The notes: a model not told the origin generated them from the letters alone. A stretch of 64,000 nt of DNA from Polaribacter sp. IC066 (GCF_007997085.1 NZ_VORR01000016.1:1-64000); one strand, 5' to 3'. Positions 51,641-61,624 are shown, counted from the stretch's first letter. Numbers and translations are program-made.

Positions 51641-52667
51641 ATCTGACAAACATATTTAATTTGAAATAAATTTATCTGCTTTATATTCATTAAATTATTT
51701 TCAAAAAAGCAAGAAGTCATTTAAAAAATTCGCAAAACCTTTCATTTTAACAAGGTTTATTACACTAAAAATATTTGTAATCAGACACTAATGAATCTAA
51801 ATAATAGTTTAAAACTTTTATCTTTTTATAAGCCATACATGGCGATTATTTTGAAGATAAAAGAATAGAACTTCATTTTATCCAAAGTAAATAGAACAAC
51901 AACATATCATCAAATTCATCGTAATTGCTAATTCTGATGAAAATAATTTGTGTAAAGTTAAAAAGTGTATCAATGAAAATAAATTTAACCGACTATAGAA
52001 ACATGCATTTATTAAAGAACTAAAATATATTCTTTGCTATTGATTTTTTAGAAACACTCAAAAAAAATATTTACAAAATTTTTTACAAATTCTTGCGATT
52101 TACTTCTACCACTCTTTTTAGCGCATAAAACAAATACAGACTAACATAAAAAGGAGAGTAAGCGTTTCTGTAATACAAATTAATTTTAAAAACGGGCCAT
52201 AATAGTTAAAACTCAAAATGCCTTTTTAATTTTGTCTGAAAATAAAGTAATGCAGTTTAAAAATCTTCGAAAAGTAAATAGTATCAAAATTTTAAACCAA
52301 CTCACATTGGCAATAGATGGATTGCAATCAAAATTATACTGGTTAAACGACAAGGAATAACTAAATTAGTTTTGCTTATTTTGATCTTTTTATTATTTAG
52401 AATTTCAAGCTTCGATTAGAGCAATCAATGTATCAAGTGAAAAAAGACTTTTTTTTTGTTTGATGAAAACCTAGATTTTTAAACTTTCCTTTTAACTACC
52501 GATGTAGAGCATCAGAAAATTATAACAATTAGAATAAAAACAGTTCTGTATAAACTACATGTAATAAACTGATATAAAACGGAGAACGATATTATTTTAA
52601 AATAAAAATTCTTTATATATTTCAGACTTTAATAGTAGCTGAAGTAAAATCGCCGTAAAAAAATAAT
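51641..52667. other. 1-kb AT-rich stretch without an intact gene
   Basis: No open frame of useful length exists on either strand. Short coding-like pieces on the plus strand (for example a frame reading FIVIANSDENNLCKVKKCIN around 51920-51980, and one reading NQLTLAIDGLQSKLYWLNDKE, given here as NQLTLAIDGLQ and SKLYWLNDKE, around 52295-52360) suggest a gene in late decay. I cannot name it. No strong hairpins or repeats were seen. Confidence 0.4.
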
Positions 52668-53600
52668 ATGCAAATAATTTTAGGAGCAAACGGAATAATT
52701 GGAGAAGAATTAGCAAGCGAGTTAAGAGTTAATTATACAGATAAAATAAAATTAGTGGGCAGAAATCCAAAAAAAGTAAACACCGATGATCTCTTATTTC
52801 AAGGCGACTTATTAAAACCCGAAGATGTTAACAATGCTTTAAAACACTGCGAAATTGCCTATTTAACAGTTGGGCTTCCTTATAATTCAGCCGTATGGTT
52901 AAGAGATTGGCCAAAAATTATGCACAATGTAATCGCAGGATGTAAAGCTAACAATTGCAAACTTGTTTATTTTGATAATACCTATGCCTATCCGCAAGGC
53001 AGCAAGATTCAAAAAGAAAATACCCCCTTAAAATCGGAAGGAAAAAAAGGCAAAGCTAAAAAAATAGCGGCTCAACTGTTATTACTAGCAATTAAAGAAA
53101 AAAAGATTGATGCCGTTATATGCAGAGCACCCGAATTTTATGGGCCCGGTAAAACAAAAGGAATTACAAATACACTTATATTTAAAAAGCTAAAAATAAC
53201 TAAAAAACCAAAATTATTTTTAAAAGATAATGTTTTAAGAACTTTAATTTATGCACCTGACGCTAGTAAGGCGATGGCTTTAATTGGAAATACACCTGAT
53301 GCTTTCGGCCAAACTTGGCATCTTCCTTGTGATGATTATCGACTAACTTACAAAGAAATACTAGAAGAAATCTCTAAACAACTAGGTCGCACAATACAAT
53401 ACGACATACTAAATTCGGTTACTTTAAAAATAGCTTCATTCTTTAATAATGATATTAAAGAAACACAAGAACTACTCCCGCGTTATAAAATCGATAATCT
53501 ATTCTATTCTTCAAAATTTAAGAAAAAATTTCCTGATTTTAATATAACTACGTATCAACAAGGAATTAAGAATATCCTTGAAGATTACCAAATAAAATAG
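52668..53600 (+). CDS. NAD-dependent epimerase/dehydratase family protein
   Basis: 310 aa. N-terminal Rossmann motif LGANGIIGEELASEL (about 4-18), an acidic second strand end (KLVGRNPKKV), AYLTVGLPYNSAVW (about 64-77) and KLVYFDNTYAYPQGS (about 98-112). The usual Tyr-x-x-x-Lys pair is not obvious where expected (GKKGKAKKIAAQLLL follows instead), so it is an atypical SDR. It may use NADP in nucleotide-sugar or unrelated reductions. It stands alone. Confidence 0.75.
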   Translation: MQIILGANGIIGEELASELRVNYTDKIKLVGRNPKKVNTDDLLFQGDLLKPEDVNNALKHCEIAYLTVGLPYNSAVWLRDWPKIMHNVIAGCKANNCKLVYFDNTYAYPQGSKIQKENTPLKSEGKKGKAKKIAAQLLLLAIKEKKIDAVICRAPEFYGPGKTKGITNTLIFKKLKITKKPKLFLKDNVLRTLIYAPDASKAMALIGNTPDAFGQTWHLPCDDYRLTYKEILEEISKQLGRTIQYDILNSVTLKIASFFNNDIKETQELLPRYKIDNLFYSSKFKKKFPDFNITTYQQGIKNILEDYQIK

Positions 53601-53756
53601 CAAAAACAACAAAATATATAATACATAAACTGTTGTAGTACATCACTAAATCTATGTAATTGCTAAAACTACAACAACTCTATAATCAAATTGTGTGCAC
53701 TGTAATTAGCCACTTACAAAAAAAAGGTACACAAAAACCTAGTAAAATATAAAAAC

Positions 53757-54053
53757 CTAAACAAGCATCAATTTCTCAATGATGTCCTCACCTATTTCTT
53801 CATTCATCATTTTAACAATTTTTTCTTTGCCATAACTCAACTCTTCTCGCAAAACCGACGATGTTAATTGAATAATTAATGTTTTATTTTGCAATCTTAC
53901 AGAAGTTGTATGGGTCGTAACTCCTGGACCCATCATTTTAATCCAAGTTTCTTCTACCTTTATTTTTTGCATGCCTTTACTCAAATTATTTTCTTTGATA
54001 AAACTCTGCATTAAGTCTTCTATAGAAAAAGAATCGTTTTCTCTTTTTGCCAT
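53757..54053 (-). CDS. DUF721 (DciA-like) protein
   Basis: 98 aa. DUF721 core: SIEDLMQSFIKENNLSKGM (about 10-28), VEETWIKMMGPGVTTHT (about 34-50) and LIIQLTSSVLREELSYGKEKI (in parts, about 59-79). The domain is shared with DciA, which loads the replicative helicase in many bacteria without DnaC. It follows recF on the same strand after 91 nt, a common order. Whether this short form acts in helicase loading is not shown. Confidence 0.85.
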   Translation of the reverse strand: MAKRENDSFSIEDLMQSFIKENNLSKGMQKIKVEETWIKMMGPGVTTHTTSVRLQNKTLIIQLTSSVLREELSYGKEKIVKMMNEEIGEDIIEKLMLV

Positions 54054-54144
54054 TTTTAGTTCGCTTTTCGCTTTTTATTGTTTGCCTTTTACTGATCAAA
54101 TACTCCTTAAAATTGTAGTTTGCTTAAAACAGTTTACGCTGAAC

Positions 54145-55230
54145 CTACTCTTTTAATTTAAAAATCTGATATTTTTTATCGCCTTTCTTTAAAATATTCT
54201 CTGTTCTATCTGCATGTGTGTCGGTGATAAATATTTGTCCGAAATCATCATTATTCACCAAATCTATAATATGTGAAACTCTGTTCTCATCTAATTTATC
54301 AAAAATATCATCCAATAATAAAATAGGCAATATATTGGTTTGTTGTTTGATAAAATCGAACTGTGCCAATTTTAGTGCAATTAAATACGATTTTTGCTGC
54401 CCTTGAGACCCAAATTTTTTAATAGGATACTCTCCAATCTCAAAACTTAAATCGTCTTTATGAATACCTGCAGTTGTATATTGAATCATCTTATCTTTCG
54501 CTAAAGACTTTTTCAACAAATCTTTCATTAAAAAATCGTTGAGCTGACTCTTATAATTAAGGTTTACTTTTTCTTTATCCCCAGAAATTATTTGATATTT
54601 CTCATTAAAGATAGGAATAAATGCTGCTAAAAACGCTTTTCTAACCTCATAAATTCTTGCTCCATATTCAGAAAGTTGATCGTCATAGACACTCAAGTTT
54701 AAAGCATCAAAAGTTCTATTTGCTGCAAAATATTTTAACAAAGCATTTCTTTGCGTTAACACTTTATTATAAGCCATTAAATCTTTTAAATACAATTTAT
54801 TTTGCTGCGAAATTACGCCATCAATAAATTTTCTTCTAGTATCACTGCCTTCTGTCACTAAATCTCTATCCGCCGGTGACACAATGACCAACGGAAATTG
54901 ACCAATATGATCGGCAAACTTGTCATATATTTTAGCATTCCTTTTTAAGACCTTTTTTTGTCCTTTTTTTAAACTACACACTATTTTCTCTTCTCTATGG
55001 TTTAAAAGGTACGTTCCTTCTACCATAAAAAAGCCTTCTCCGTGTCTAATATTCTGAAGCGCTATAGAATTAAAGTAACTTTTTGTAAAAGATAAATAGT
55101 AAATGGCGTCTAAAACATTGGTTTTACCAATGCCATTATTACCCACAAAACAATTTATTTTCTCTTGAAAATCAAAAGATTGTGACGCAATATTCTTAAA
55201 ATTAACAAGCGAAATTTTCTGTAAATACAT
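54145..55230 (-). CDS. recF: DNA replication and repair protein RecF
   Basis: 361 aa. Walker A GNNGIGKT at residues 30-37, [11 protein letters not shown] (about 43-53), the signature region [21 protein letters not shown] (in parts, about 270-290) and Walker [19 protein letters not shown] (about 300-317). It is an SMC-like ATPase that helps load RecA at gaps. It is the first gene of a minus-strand pair with DUF721 and divergent from the TPR gene. Confidence 0.95.
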   Translation of the reverse strand: MYLQKISLVNFKNIASQSFDFQEKINCFVGNNGIGKTNVLDAIYYLSFTKSYFNSIALQNIRHGEGFFMVEGTYLLNHREEKIVCSLKKGQKKVLKRNAKIYDKFADHIGQFPLVIVSPADRDLVTEGSDTRRKFIDGVISQQNKLYLKDLMAYNKVLTQRNALLKYFAANRTFDALNLSVYDDQLSEYGARIYEVRKAFLAAFIPIFNEKYQIISGDKEKVNLNYKSQLNDFLMKDLLKKSLAKDKMIQYTTAGIHKDDLSFEIGEYPIKKFGSQGQQKSYLIALKLAQFDFIKQQTNILPILLLDDIFDKLDENRVSHIIDLVNNDDFGQIFITDTHADRTENILKKGDKKYQIFKLKE

Positions 55231-55313
55231 GAATAATGAAGAGTATTAAATAGGAATTGCAAATTATTGAAAATTTAGCGAAATAACCTCTTTTTAAATC
55301 CAATTAAAAAAAC

Positions 55314-55321
55314 TATTTTTG
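55314..55321 (+). promoter_or_regulatory. Probable -7 box of the TPR gene
   Basis: TATTTTTG matches TAnnTTTG, 24 nt before the start at 55345. TTTT at about 55291 is a poor -33 element at normal spacing. Confidence 0.4.
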
Positions 55322-55344
55322 TCGCCAATAATTTTAAGAAAACT

Positions 55345-56112
55345 ATGGCTACATACAAGAAAAAATATAAACCAGAAGGTAAAAAAGAAGCACAAGAAGT
55401 TGATGAAACTGAATTTGAAACAGCTGGAGTTTTAAACACTTTAGACGAAACTGCTTCTAGATCTGAAAAATGGATCGAAAAAAACAGCAAACCTTTATTT
55501 GCTTCTTTAATAGGTGTTGTCGTTATTTTTCTTGCTTTTTTAGCTTACAATAATTACGTTACAAAACCAAATGAATTAGAAGCTTCTAACGAGTTAGCTT
55601 TTCCTAGAAAATATTTTGATGAAGCTGCAACTGCTGGTTCTGGTATCGATTCTTTATTAAATTTAGGATTAGAAGGTGCAAACGGTAGATATGGTTTTTT
55701 AGATATTGCGGAATCTTTTAGTGGCACAAATGCAGGAAATATAGCAAATTATTATGCTGGTATTTCTTACTTACAAATGAAGCAATACGAAAAAGGAATT
55801 GAATATTTAAGTAAATTTAATTCTGATAATGCAACTTTAAACGCTGTTTCTTTTGGCGCAGTAGGAGATGCTTTTTCTGACATCGATCAGCAAGAAGATG
55901 CTTTAGACTATTATGAAAAAGCTGCAAATGCAAATGCAAACGACTTTACAACACCGTTGTTTTTATACAAAGCAGGACAAACCGCTATGTTATTAAAAAA
56001 ATACGATAAAGCTGAATCTTTATTTACCAAAATAAAAGAAAAATATTCAGCATCAGATCAAGGAAAAGATGTTGAAAAATTTATCAACGCAGCAAAATAT
56101 GCTGAACAATAG
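55345..56112 (+). CDS. Membrane-anchored TPR protein (YfgM-like layout)
   Basis: 255 aa. A charged N-terminal cytoplasmic part (about 1-48), one membrane segment (LFASLIGVVVIFLAFLAYNNYV, about 50-71, in parts) and a periplasmic TPR domain (about 105-250) with NYYAGISYLQMKQYEKGIEYL, EDALDYYEKAANANAND and YDKAESLFTKIKEKY. The layout resembles YfgM, a partner of the periplasmic folding machinery in E. coli, but that function is not shown here. It lies upstream of ribH with a 72-nt gap. Confidence 0.8.
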   Translation: MATYKKKYKPEGKKEAQEVDETEFETAGVLNTLDETASRSEKWIEKNSKPLFASLIGVVVIFLAFLAYNNYVTKPNELEASNELAFPRKYFDEAATAGSGIDSLLNLGLEGANGRYGFLDIAESFSGTNAGNIANYYAGISYLQMKQYEKGIEYLSKFNSDNATLNAVSFGAVGDAFSDIDQQEDALDYYEKAANANANDFTTPLFLYKAGQTAMLLKKYDKAESLFTKIKEKYSASDQGKDVEKFINAAKYAEQ

Positions 56113-56184
56113 TATTTAGCAATTAGGTTTTTAGTGATTGGTAAAAACTTAACTACTAAAAACCAAATTCTAAAAACTAAAAAT

Positions 56185-56691
56185 ATGGCAACAAATAATT
56201 TATCATATTACGATAAAGAAACAATCCCAAATGCGAAATCTTTTCGATTTGGGATTGTTGTTTCAGAATGGAATCCTGAAATTACAAGAAATTTACAAAA
56301 AGGTGCAATAGAAACTTTAATAGATTGCGGAGCAACAAAAGAAAATATTATTTCTTGGGATGTTCCTGGAAGTTTTGAACTTGTTTTTGGTTGTAAAAAA
56401 ATGGTTCAATCTCAAAAGTTAGACGCTATTATTGCCATTGGGAATGTAATTCAAGGAGAAACAAAACATTTCGATTTTGTTTGTGAAGGTGTTACCCAAG
56501 GTATTATAGATTTAAATGTTCACTATGATGTTCCTGTAATTTTTTGTGTTTTAACAGATAATACAAAACAACAGTCTTTAGATAGATCTGGCGGAAAACT
56601 TGGTAATAAAGGAATTGAATGTGCTGTTGCAGCCGTAAAAATGGCTGCTATTATAAACTTTAATAGAACTTCTGAAAGTATCGGTTTTTAA
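56185..56691 (+). CDS. ribH: 6,7-dimethyl-8-ribityllumazine synthase
   Basis: 168 aa from the ATG at 56185; 17 upstream codons are open but consist of a low-complexity repeat (AAAAACTAAAAA type). Motifs: FGIVVSEWNPEITRNL (about 23-38), DVPGSFELVFGCKKM (about 60-74), AIGNVIQGETKHFDFVCEGV (about 84-103, with the catalytic His) and FCVLTDNTKQQSLDRSGG. It makes the riboflavin precursor from the ribityl-uracil and butanone phosphate. Two palindromes follow. Confidence 0.93.
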   Translation: MATNNLSYYDKETIPNAKSFRFGIVVSEWNPEITRNLQKGAIETLIDCGATKENIISWDVPGSFELVFGCKKMVQSQKLDAIIAIGNVIQGETKHFDFVCEGVTQGIIDLNVHYDVPVIFCVLTDNTKQQSLDRSGGKLGNKGIECAVAAVKMAAIINFNRTSESIGF

Positions 56692-56704
56692 AAAAATATG
56701 TTTT

Positions 56705-56795
56705 CCTGCAAGGTTTTTTCTCGACCTTGTGGGTATTTATGTATCAAACTATACGTTTAATTAAACCTAAAAGGTTCTAAAAGCCTTGCAGGTTT
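56705..56795. repeat. Two hairpins of the CCTGCAAGG/CCTTGCAGG type
   Basis: CCTGCAAGG (56705-56713) pairs with CCTTGTGGG (56725-56733). AAACCTAAAAGG (56763-56774) pairs with CCTTGCAGGTTT (56784-56795), with a two-base internal loop. They resemble the palindromes at 14029 and 26409 in style (ACCT...AGGT) and may end the ribH transcript. Confidence 0.55.
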
Positions 56796-56929
56796 ATTGT
56801 ATAATTTTAAGAATACTTTTCGCAACATTTCTTGACGCATTGCTTTTAATTCTTTAAATTTGATATGCCTAAAATTGGTATAAAAATTGATTTACTTTAC
56901 ATCAGTACACATCAATTATTTTTAAAGTT

Positions 56930-57205
56930 ATGGGATTTCTAAAAAGAACAAATAAAAAATTTGATTATCAACCTCGGTATTATAAAGGAGAAGGAAATCC
57001 TTTTAAAATTGAGCATAAACTAGATAAGTTTAGAACAACTACCGGAAAAAGTAAAGGCCTAAAATCTACTTTTTCAGAGGCGGTTAAAGACCTTAATGGT
57101 GGCGATAAAAGTGGAAACAAAACCATTATTTACATTGTTGTCATACTCGTTTTAATTTTCTTATTTATCATTGATTTTGATCTCTCTATATTCTACTCTA
57201 AATAA
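56930..57205 (+). CDS. Small membrane protein upstream of mutL
   Basis: 91 aa. A basic N-terminal half (FLKRTNKKFDYQPRYYKGEG, FRTTTGKSKGLKSTFSEA) and one C-terminal membrane segment (TIIYIVVILVLIFLFIIDF, about 65-83). Proteins of this type are sometimes labelled riboflavin synthase subunit beta in flavobacteria, probably because ribH is near; I see no such motif. Its stop overlaps the mutL ATG by one base, so it is co-translated with mutL. Confidence 0.75.
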   Translation: MGFLKRTNKKFDYQPRYYKGEGNPFKIEHKLDKFRTTTGKSKGLKSTFSEAVKDLNGGDKSGNKTIIYIVVILVLIFLFIIDFDLSIFYSK

Positions 57206-59019
57206 TGTCAGATATTATACAGCTTTTACCAGATCATGTAGCAAATCAAATTGCCGCAGGAGAAGTAGTACAAAGACCTGCTTCTGTAGTGAAAGAGCTA
57301 CTAGAAAATGCAATTGATGCTGGTGCAACAAATATTAAGTTACTATTAAAAGATGCGGGTAAAACACTAATTCAAGTAATAGATGATGGTAAAGGCATGA
57401 GTGCCACCGACGCTAGAATGAGTTTTGAGCGCCATGCAACTTCAAAAATTCAAAAAGCAGAAGATTTATTTAATTTATGTACCAAAGGGTTTAGAGGTGA
57501 AGCTTTGGCATCTATTGCTGCCATTTCTCATGTTGAGTTAAAAACGAAACAAGAAAATGAAGAATTAGGTACTTCTATTAAAATAGAAGGAAGTAAAATA
57601 GTTTCTCAAGACTTTATTAGTACTTCAGAGGGCACAAGTATGGCAGTAAAAAACTTATTTTACAACATTCCTGCAAGAAGAAATTTTTTAAAATCAGATA
57701 CGGTTGAAACTAGACATATTATTGACGAGTTTCAGCGTGTTGCTTTAGCACATTCTGCTATTTCATTTTTATTACATCATAATAATAACGAAGTATATCA
57801 TTTAAAAGGGGGTAATTTAAGACAACGAATTGTTGCTATTTTTGGTGGTAAAATGAACGAAAAATTAGTTCCTATAAATGAACATACAGATATTGTTGCT
57901 ATCAATGGTTTTATTGCAAAACCAGAGTTTTCTAAAAGAAAACGTGGCGAACAGTTCTTTTTTGTAAATGATCGTTTTATAAAAAGCTCTTATTTGAACC
58001 ATGCGGTTGTAAATGCTTTTGATGGTTTGTTAGAGCAAGGTGCTCATCCCTCTTATTTTTTATATTTATCAGTACCTCCAAATAGTATTGATATTAATAT
58101 TCACCCAACAAAAACAGAAATAAAGTTTGATAACGAAAAGGCATTATATGCCATGTTAAGAGCAACGGTAAAACATAGTTTAGGGCAATACAATGTAGCA
58201 CCTGTTTTAGATTTTAATAGAGATGCTAATTTAGATACTTCCTATCATTCTACTAAAAACGCAGTAAAAACGTCTAGTCCTAGAATTATAGTAGATCACG
58301 ATTTTAACCCTTTTAAAGAAACACAGCAAAAAGAAATTACGTTTCCTTACAAAAGAGAACAACACACACAAAGCTGGGAATCTTTATACACTTCTGTGGC
58401 TATTTCTGATGAAGAAAAACAAGAAGAATTATTTGAACATCAACATGAAGTAAAAACACAGAAAACATTTCAAATTCAGCGTAAATATTTATTGAGTTCT
58501 ATAAAATCTGGTGTGGTTTTAATCAACCAATCATTAGCACATCAGCGTATATTATATGAAGATTTTTTAGAAAGTATTACAGTAAAAGAAGCCAATAGTC
58601 AGCAATTATTATTTCCTGTAAAAATATCTTTTTCATCTCAAGAAATAGAAATGATTTACACCATGAAAACTGAATTAGAAAATGCAGGTTTTTCTTTTGA
58701 TGAGTTCACGAAAGATAGTGTTACGATTAAAGGAATTCCGGTTTCTGTGATAGAAAGCAAAATTACTATTATTTTAGAAGAACTTTTAAACGATATGAAT
58801 TTTGAAGTGCCAGATGCTAGTTTTAGTCATTTTGATGTGATGGCAAAATCTTTTGCAAAAACATTATCGATAAAAACAGGAACACAGCTTTCAGGTAAAG
58901 AACAAGAAGGTTTAGTAAACGATTTATTCTCTTGCAAAGATCCTTCTGTTTCTCCTTTTGGTAAAGCTACTTTTAAGACCTTAACTTTAAACGAAATTGA
59001 TAATTTATTTAATAGCTAA
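57205..59019 (+). CDS. mutL: DNA mismatch repair protein MutL, endonuclease motifs degenerate
   Basis: 604 aa. GHKL ATPase domain: HVANQIAAGEVVQRPASVVK and ELLENAIDAGAT (about 9-40), DDGKGMSATDARMSFERHAT (about 61-80), KGFRGEALASIAAIS (about 96-110), and NIHPTKTEIKF (about 295-305). In the C-terminal domain the endonuclease motif DQHA..E....E reads NQSLAHQRILYE (near 435), and the CPHGRP-type motif reads SPFGKA near the end. So the nick-making activity of most MutL proteins is probably lost. It overlaps the small gene upstream and is followed by two rhomboids 3 nt later. Confidence 0.93.
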   Translation: MSDIIQLLPDHVANQIAAGEVVQRPASVVKELLENAIDAGATNIKLLLKDAGKTLIQVIDDGKGMSATDARMSFERHATSKIQKAEDLFNLCTKGFRGEALASIAAISHVELKTKQENEELGTSIKIEGSKIVSQDFISTSEGTSMAVKNLFYNIPARRNFLKSDTVETRHIIDEFQRVALAHSAISFLLHHNNNEVYHLKGGNLRQRIVAIFGGKMNEKLVPINEHTDIVAINGFIAKPEFSKRKRGEQFFFVNDRFIKSSYLNHAVVNAFDGLLEQGAHPSYFLYLSVPPNSIDINIHPTKTEIKFDNEKALYAMLRATVKHSLGQYNVAPVLDFNRDANLDTSYHSTKNAVKTSSPRIIVDHDFNPFKETQQKEITFPYKREQHTQSWESLYTSVAISDEEKQEELFEHQHEVKTQKTFQIQRKYLLSSIKSGVVLINQSLAHQRILYEDFLESITVKEANSQQLLFPVKISFSSQEIEMIYTMKTELENAGFSFDEFTKDSVTIKGIPVSVIESKITIILEELLNDMNFEVPDASFSHFDVMAKSFAKTLSIKTGTQLSGKEQEGLVNDLFSCKDPSVSPFGKATFKTLTLNEIDNLFNS

Positions 59020-59022
59020 CCT

Positions 59023-59748
59023 ATGAATAAACTTACAGACGCCATAAAACACATTATAATTTTAAATGTAATTCTATTTATTGCTCCGCAATTATTAAAA
59101 TTAGATTTTACAAATATGTTGGCTTTACATTTTCCTAAAAATGAACATTTTGGCTTTTGGCAATATGTAACACATATGTTTATGCACGGTAGTTTTCCGC
59201 ATATTCTATTTAATATGTACGGTTTATGGGCATTCGGGACACCATTAGAACAAATGTGGGGAAAAAAGAAATTTATATTTTTCTATTTTTCATCGGGCAT
59301 CGGCGCAGGCCTTATTTATACGTTGGTTAATTATTACCAATTTAACGGTATTTATGATCAGTTAGTAAGTTTTGGTTTATCAAACGGAAGTATTCAGAAC
59401 ATTCTTGATATCGGGAGTTATAATGACCCAAGAATAGCATTATCAAACGAAACCATGAAAAAATTTTACAGTTTATACCACACACCAGCAGTTGGTGCTT
59501 CAGGTGCTGTTTATGGAGTTTTAGTAGCTTTTGGTTTGTATTTTAAAGATGCAAAATTAGCGCTGTTATTTTTACCAGTTCCTATAGCTGCAAAATATTT
59601 TATCCCTGTAATGATTTTAGGAGATTTATTTTTCGGTATGACAAAATATTCTGTAGGTAACGTTGCTCATTTTGCGCATATTGGAGGTGCTTTAATAGGA
59701 TTTATTATTGCTTACTATTGGAAACAAAATAATTTTAAAATAAGCTAA
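59023..59748 (+). CDS. Rhomboid family intramembrane serine protease
   Basis: 241 aa with six membrane segments. HMFMHGSFPHILFNMYGLWAFG (in parts, about 50-70) is the first conserved loop with HILFNM; the catalytic Ser lies in VGASGAVYGVLVAFG (GxSG, near residue 158) and the catalytic His in HFAHIGGALIGF (near 222). A glycine-rich insert lies between. It cuts substrates within the membrane. It starts 3 nt after mutL, and the second rhomboid overlaps its stop by one base. Confidence 0.9.
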   Translation: MNKLTDAIKHIIILNVILFIAPQLLKLDFTNMLALHFPKNEHFGFWQYVTHMFMHGSFPHILFNMYGLWAFGTPLEQMWGKKKFIFFYFSSGIGAGLIYTLVNYYQFNGIYDQLVSFGLSNGSIQNILDIGSYNDPRIALSNETMKKFYSLYHTPAVGASGAVYGVLVAFGLYFKDAKLALLFLPVPIAAKYFIPVMILGDLFFGMTKYSVGNVAHFAHIGGALIGFIIAYYWKQNNFKIS

Positions 59749-60596
59749 TGAACATTATACAAGAAATAAAAGGAAGATATATTTCAGGAAATATTATTGA
59801 GAAACTTATCTTTATCAATATTGGCGTTTTTGTTTTTGCGCTTTTATTAACGGTATTTTCAAAATTATATAATGGAGAAGGTAGTTTTATAGCAGATTGG
59901 TTTGCATTAAGTGACAACTTTAATTCGATGTTATTTAAACCTTGGTCTATAATTTCTTACGGATTTTTACATGCTGGTTTTCTGCATATTTTATTTAATT
60001 GTATTGGTTTATATTTTATCGGAAATTTATTTCTTCAATATTTTTCAGAAAAGCAATTGTTAAGTTTCTATTTATTAGGTACTTTTTTTGGCGGAGTTTT
60101 ATATTTATTAAGTCAGAATTACTTTCCTTTATTTCAAGGTAGATCTTCTAGTTTAGTAGGTGCTTCGGCGGGAGTTTCTGCCATTTTTGTAGGCGTTGCA
60201 ACGTACATACCAAACTACGAATTAAAAATTCGTTTTATTGGCTACGTAAAATTATGGTATTTGGCAGCTATTTGGGTTGGTTTAGACGTTTTGGGCTTAA
60301 TTGGTACCAATGCTGGTGGTAATTTTGCACATATAGGAGGCGCTTTATTTGGTTTTTTATATGTAAAAAGAGCAAGTAACAAAGAAATTACAGTGTTCGA
60401 TTCTATTGGTAGTCTCTTTAAAAAGAAAGAAAAGCCATTACAAACAGTCTATAAATCGACTGAAAAAAAAGCACAAAGGCAACCCAATTTAGAGCAGCAA
60501 GAAATCAATGAAATTTTAGATAAAATTAGCAAATCTGGTTACGACACCTTAACAAAATCTGAAAAAGAGTTCTTGTTTAAACAAGGCAAAAAATAG
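59748..60596 (+). CDS. Second rhomboid protease with a cytoplasmic tail
   Basis: 282 aa. HAGFLHILFNCIGLYFIG (about 76-93), the Ser in LVGASAGVSAIFVG (near residue 137; the residue after Ser is Ala instead of the usual Gly) and the His in NFAHIGGALFGFLYV (near 194). A hydrophilic C-terminal tail of about 80 residues (Lys/Glu-rich, ending LTKSEKEFLFKQGKK) is absent in the first rhomboid. It overlaps the first rhomboid gene by one base (TAATG). Confidence 0.88.
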   Translation: MNIIQEIKGRYISGNIIEKLIFINIGVFVFALLLTVFSKLYNGEGSFIADWFALSDNFNSMLFKPWSIISYGFLHAGFLHILFNCIGLYFIGNLFLQYFSEKQLLSFYLLGTFFGGVLYLLSQNYFPLFQGRSSSLVGASAGVSAIFVGVATYIPNYELKIRFIGYVKLWYLAAIWVGLDVLGLIGTNAGGNFAHIGGALFGFLYVKRASNKEITVFDSIGSLFKKKEKPLQTVYKSTEKKAQRQPNLEQQEINEILDKISKSGYDTLTKSEKEFLFKQGKK

Positions 60597-60613
60597 TATA
60601 ATTACTCACCAAC

Positions 60614-61624
60614 GTGAAAAACTTATCGTTTATACATAAGGTTATTTTTATAATCAACTCTTTGTTGGCTGCATTTCTGTTGCTTTCTTATTTGCTTCCT
60701 TTCGTATCACCTAACAGAAACGCTATTTTTGCCATCGTAAGTCTAATAGTGCCTTTTTTAATTCTTATTAATATTCTTTTTATGCTTTTTTGGTTGATAA
60801 AACTAAAAAAACAACTTATTCTCTCTGCTTTCGTTCTTACTATCGGCTGGTTTTTTACCCCTCCTATCTATAAACTAACTAGCAATAAGTCTTCTTTAAA
60901 TACTGATTTAAAAGTGATGAGTTACAATGTAAGAATGTTTAACCATTGGAAATGGATTGCCGGAGACAGCATCCCACAAAAAATCCATAAATTTGTGGTA
61001 GACAAATCGCCCGATATTTTATTATTTCAAGAATATTATAGTTTAGAAAAACAGCAATTTTCGTATCCTTATAAATATATAAAAACCAAAACTAGTAAAG
61101 CTAAAATAGGCTTGGCCATTTACTCTAAATTCCCGATTATAAACACGGGTTCTTTAGATTTAAAAAACACCTCTAACAATATTATTTTTGCCGATATAAA
61201 AAGAGAAAAAGACACGATAAGAGTCTATAATTTACATTTACAATCTTTACAACTGAAAACTGATAAAGAAAACTTCGGACAAGAAAATTCAGAAAAATTA
61301 ATTGCCCGATTAAAAGAGGGGTTCATAAAACAAGCAGCACAAACCGAAGTATTTCTAAAGCATGAAAAAAAATGGAAAGGTAAAAAAATAGTTGCTGGCG
61401 ATTTTAATAACACTTCTTACTCTTGGGTGTACAATCAAATTGCATCCAATAAAAAAGATACTTTTATAGAAGCTGGCCAAGGCTTCGGAAAAACATTTAA
61501 CTACTGGTTTCCTATGAGAATCGATTTTATTTTAACAGATGAAAACGCAATTGTAAATCAATTTCATTCTTTTTCTGAAAATAATTCTGACCACACCCCT
61601 ATTCTAGCCAAAGTAAATTGGTAA
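60614..61624 (+). CDS. Endonuclease/exonuclease/phosphatase family protein with membrane N-terminus
   Basis: 336 aa beginning with GTG. Three membrane segments lie in residues 8-95. The EEP catalytic domain starts at LKVMSYNVRMFNHWKW (about 102-117) and shows DILLFQEYYS (metal-binding Glu, about 137-146), HLQSLQL, AGDFNNTSYSWVY (about 262-274) and the C-terminal DHTPILAKV. The substrate could be nucleic acid, phospholipid or a sugar phosphate. It follows the rhomboids by 17 nt on the same strand and is probably in their operon. Confidence 0.85.
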   Translation: MKNLSFIHKVIFIINSLLAAFLLLSYLLPFVSPNRNAIFAIVSLIVPFLILINILFMLFWLIKLKKQLILSAFVLTIGWFFTPPIYKLTSNKSSLNTDLKVMSYNVRMFNHWKWIAGDSIPQKIHKFVVDKSPDILLFQEYYSLEKQQFSYPYKYIKTKTSKAKIGLAIYSKFPIINTGSLDLKNTSNNIIFADIKREKDTIRVYNLHLQSLQLKTDKENFGQENSEKLIARLKEGFIKQAAQTEVFLKHEKKWKGKKIVAGDFNNTSYSWVYNQIASNKKDTFIEAGQGFGKTFNYWFPMRIDFILTDENAIVNQFHSFSENNSDHTPILAKVNW

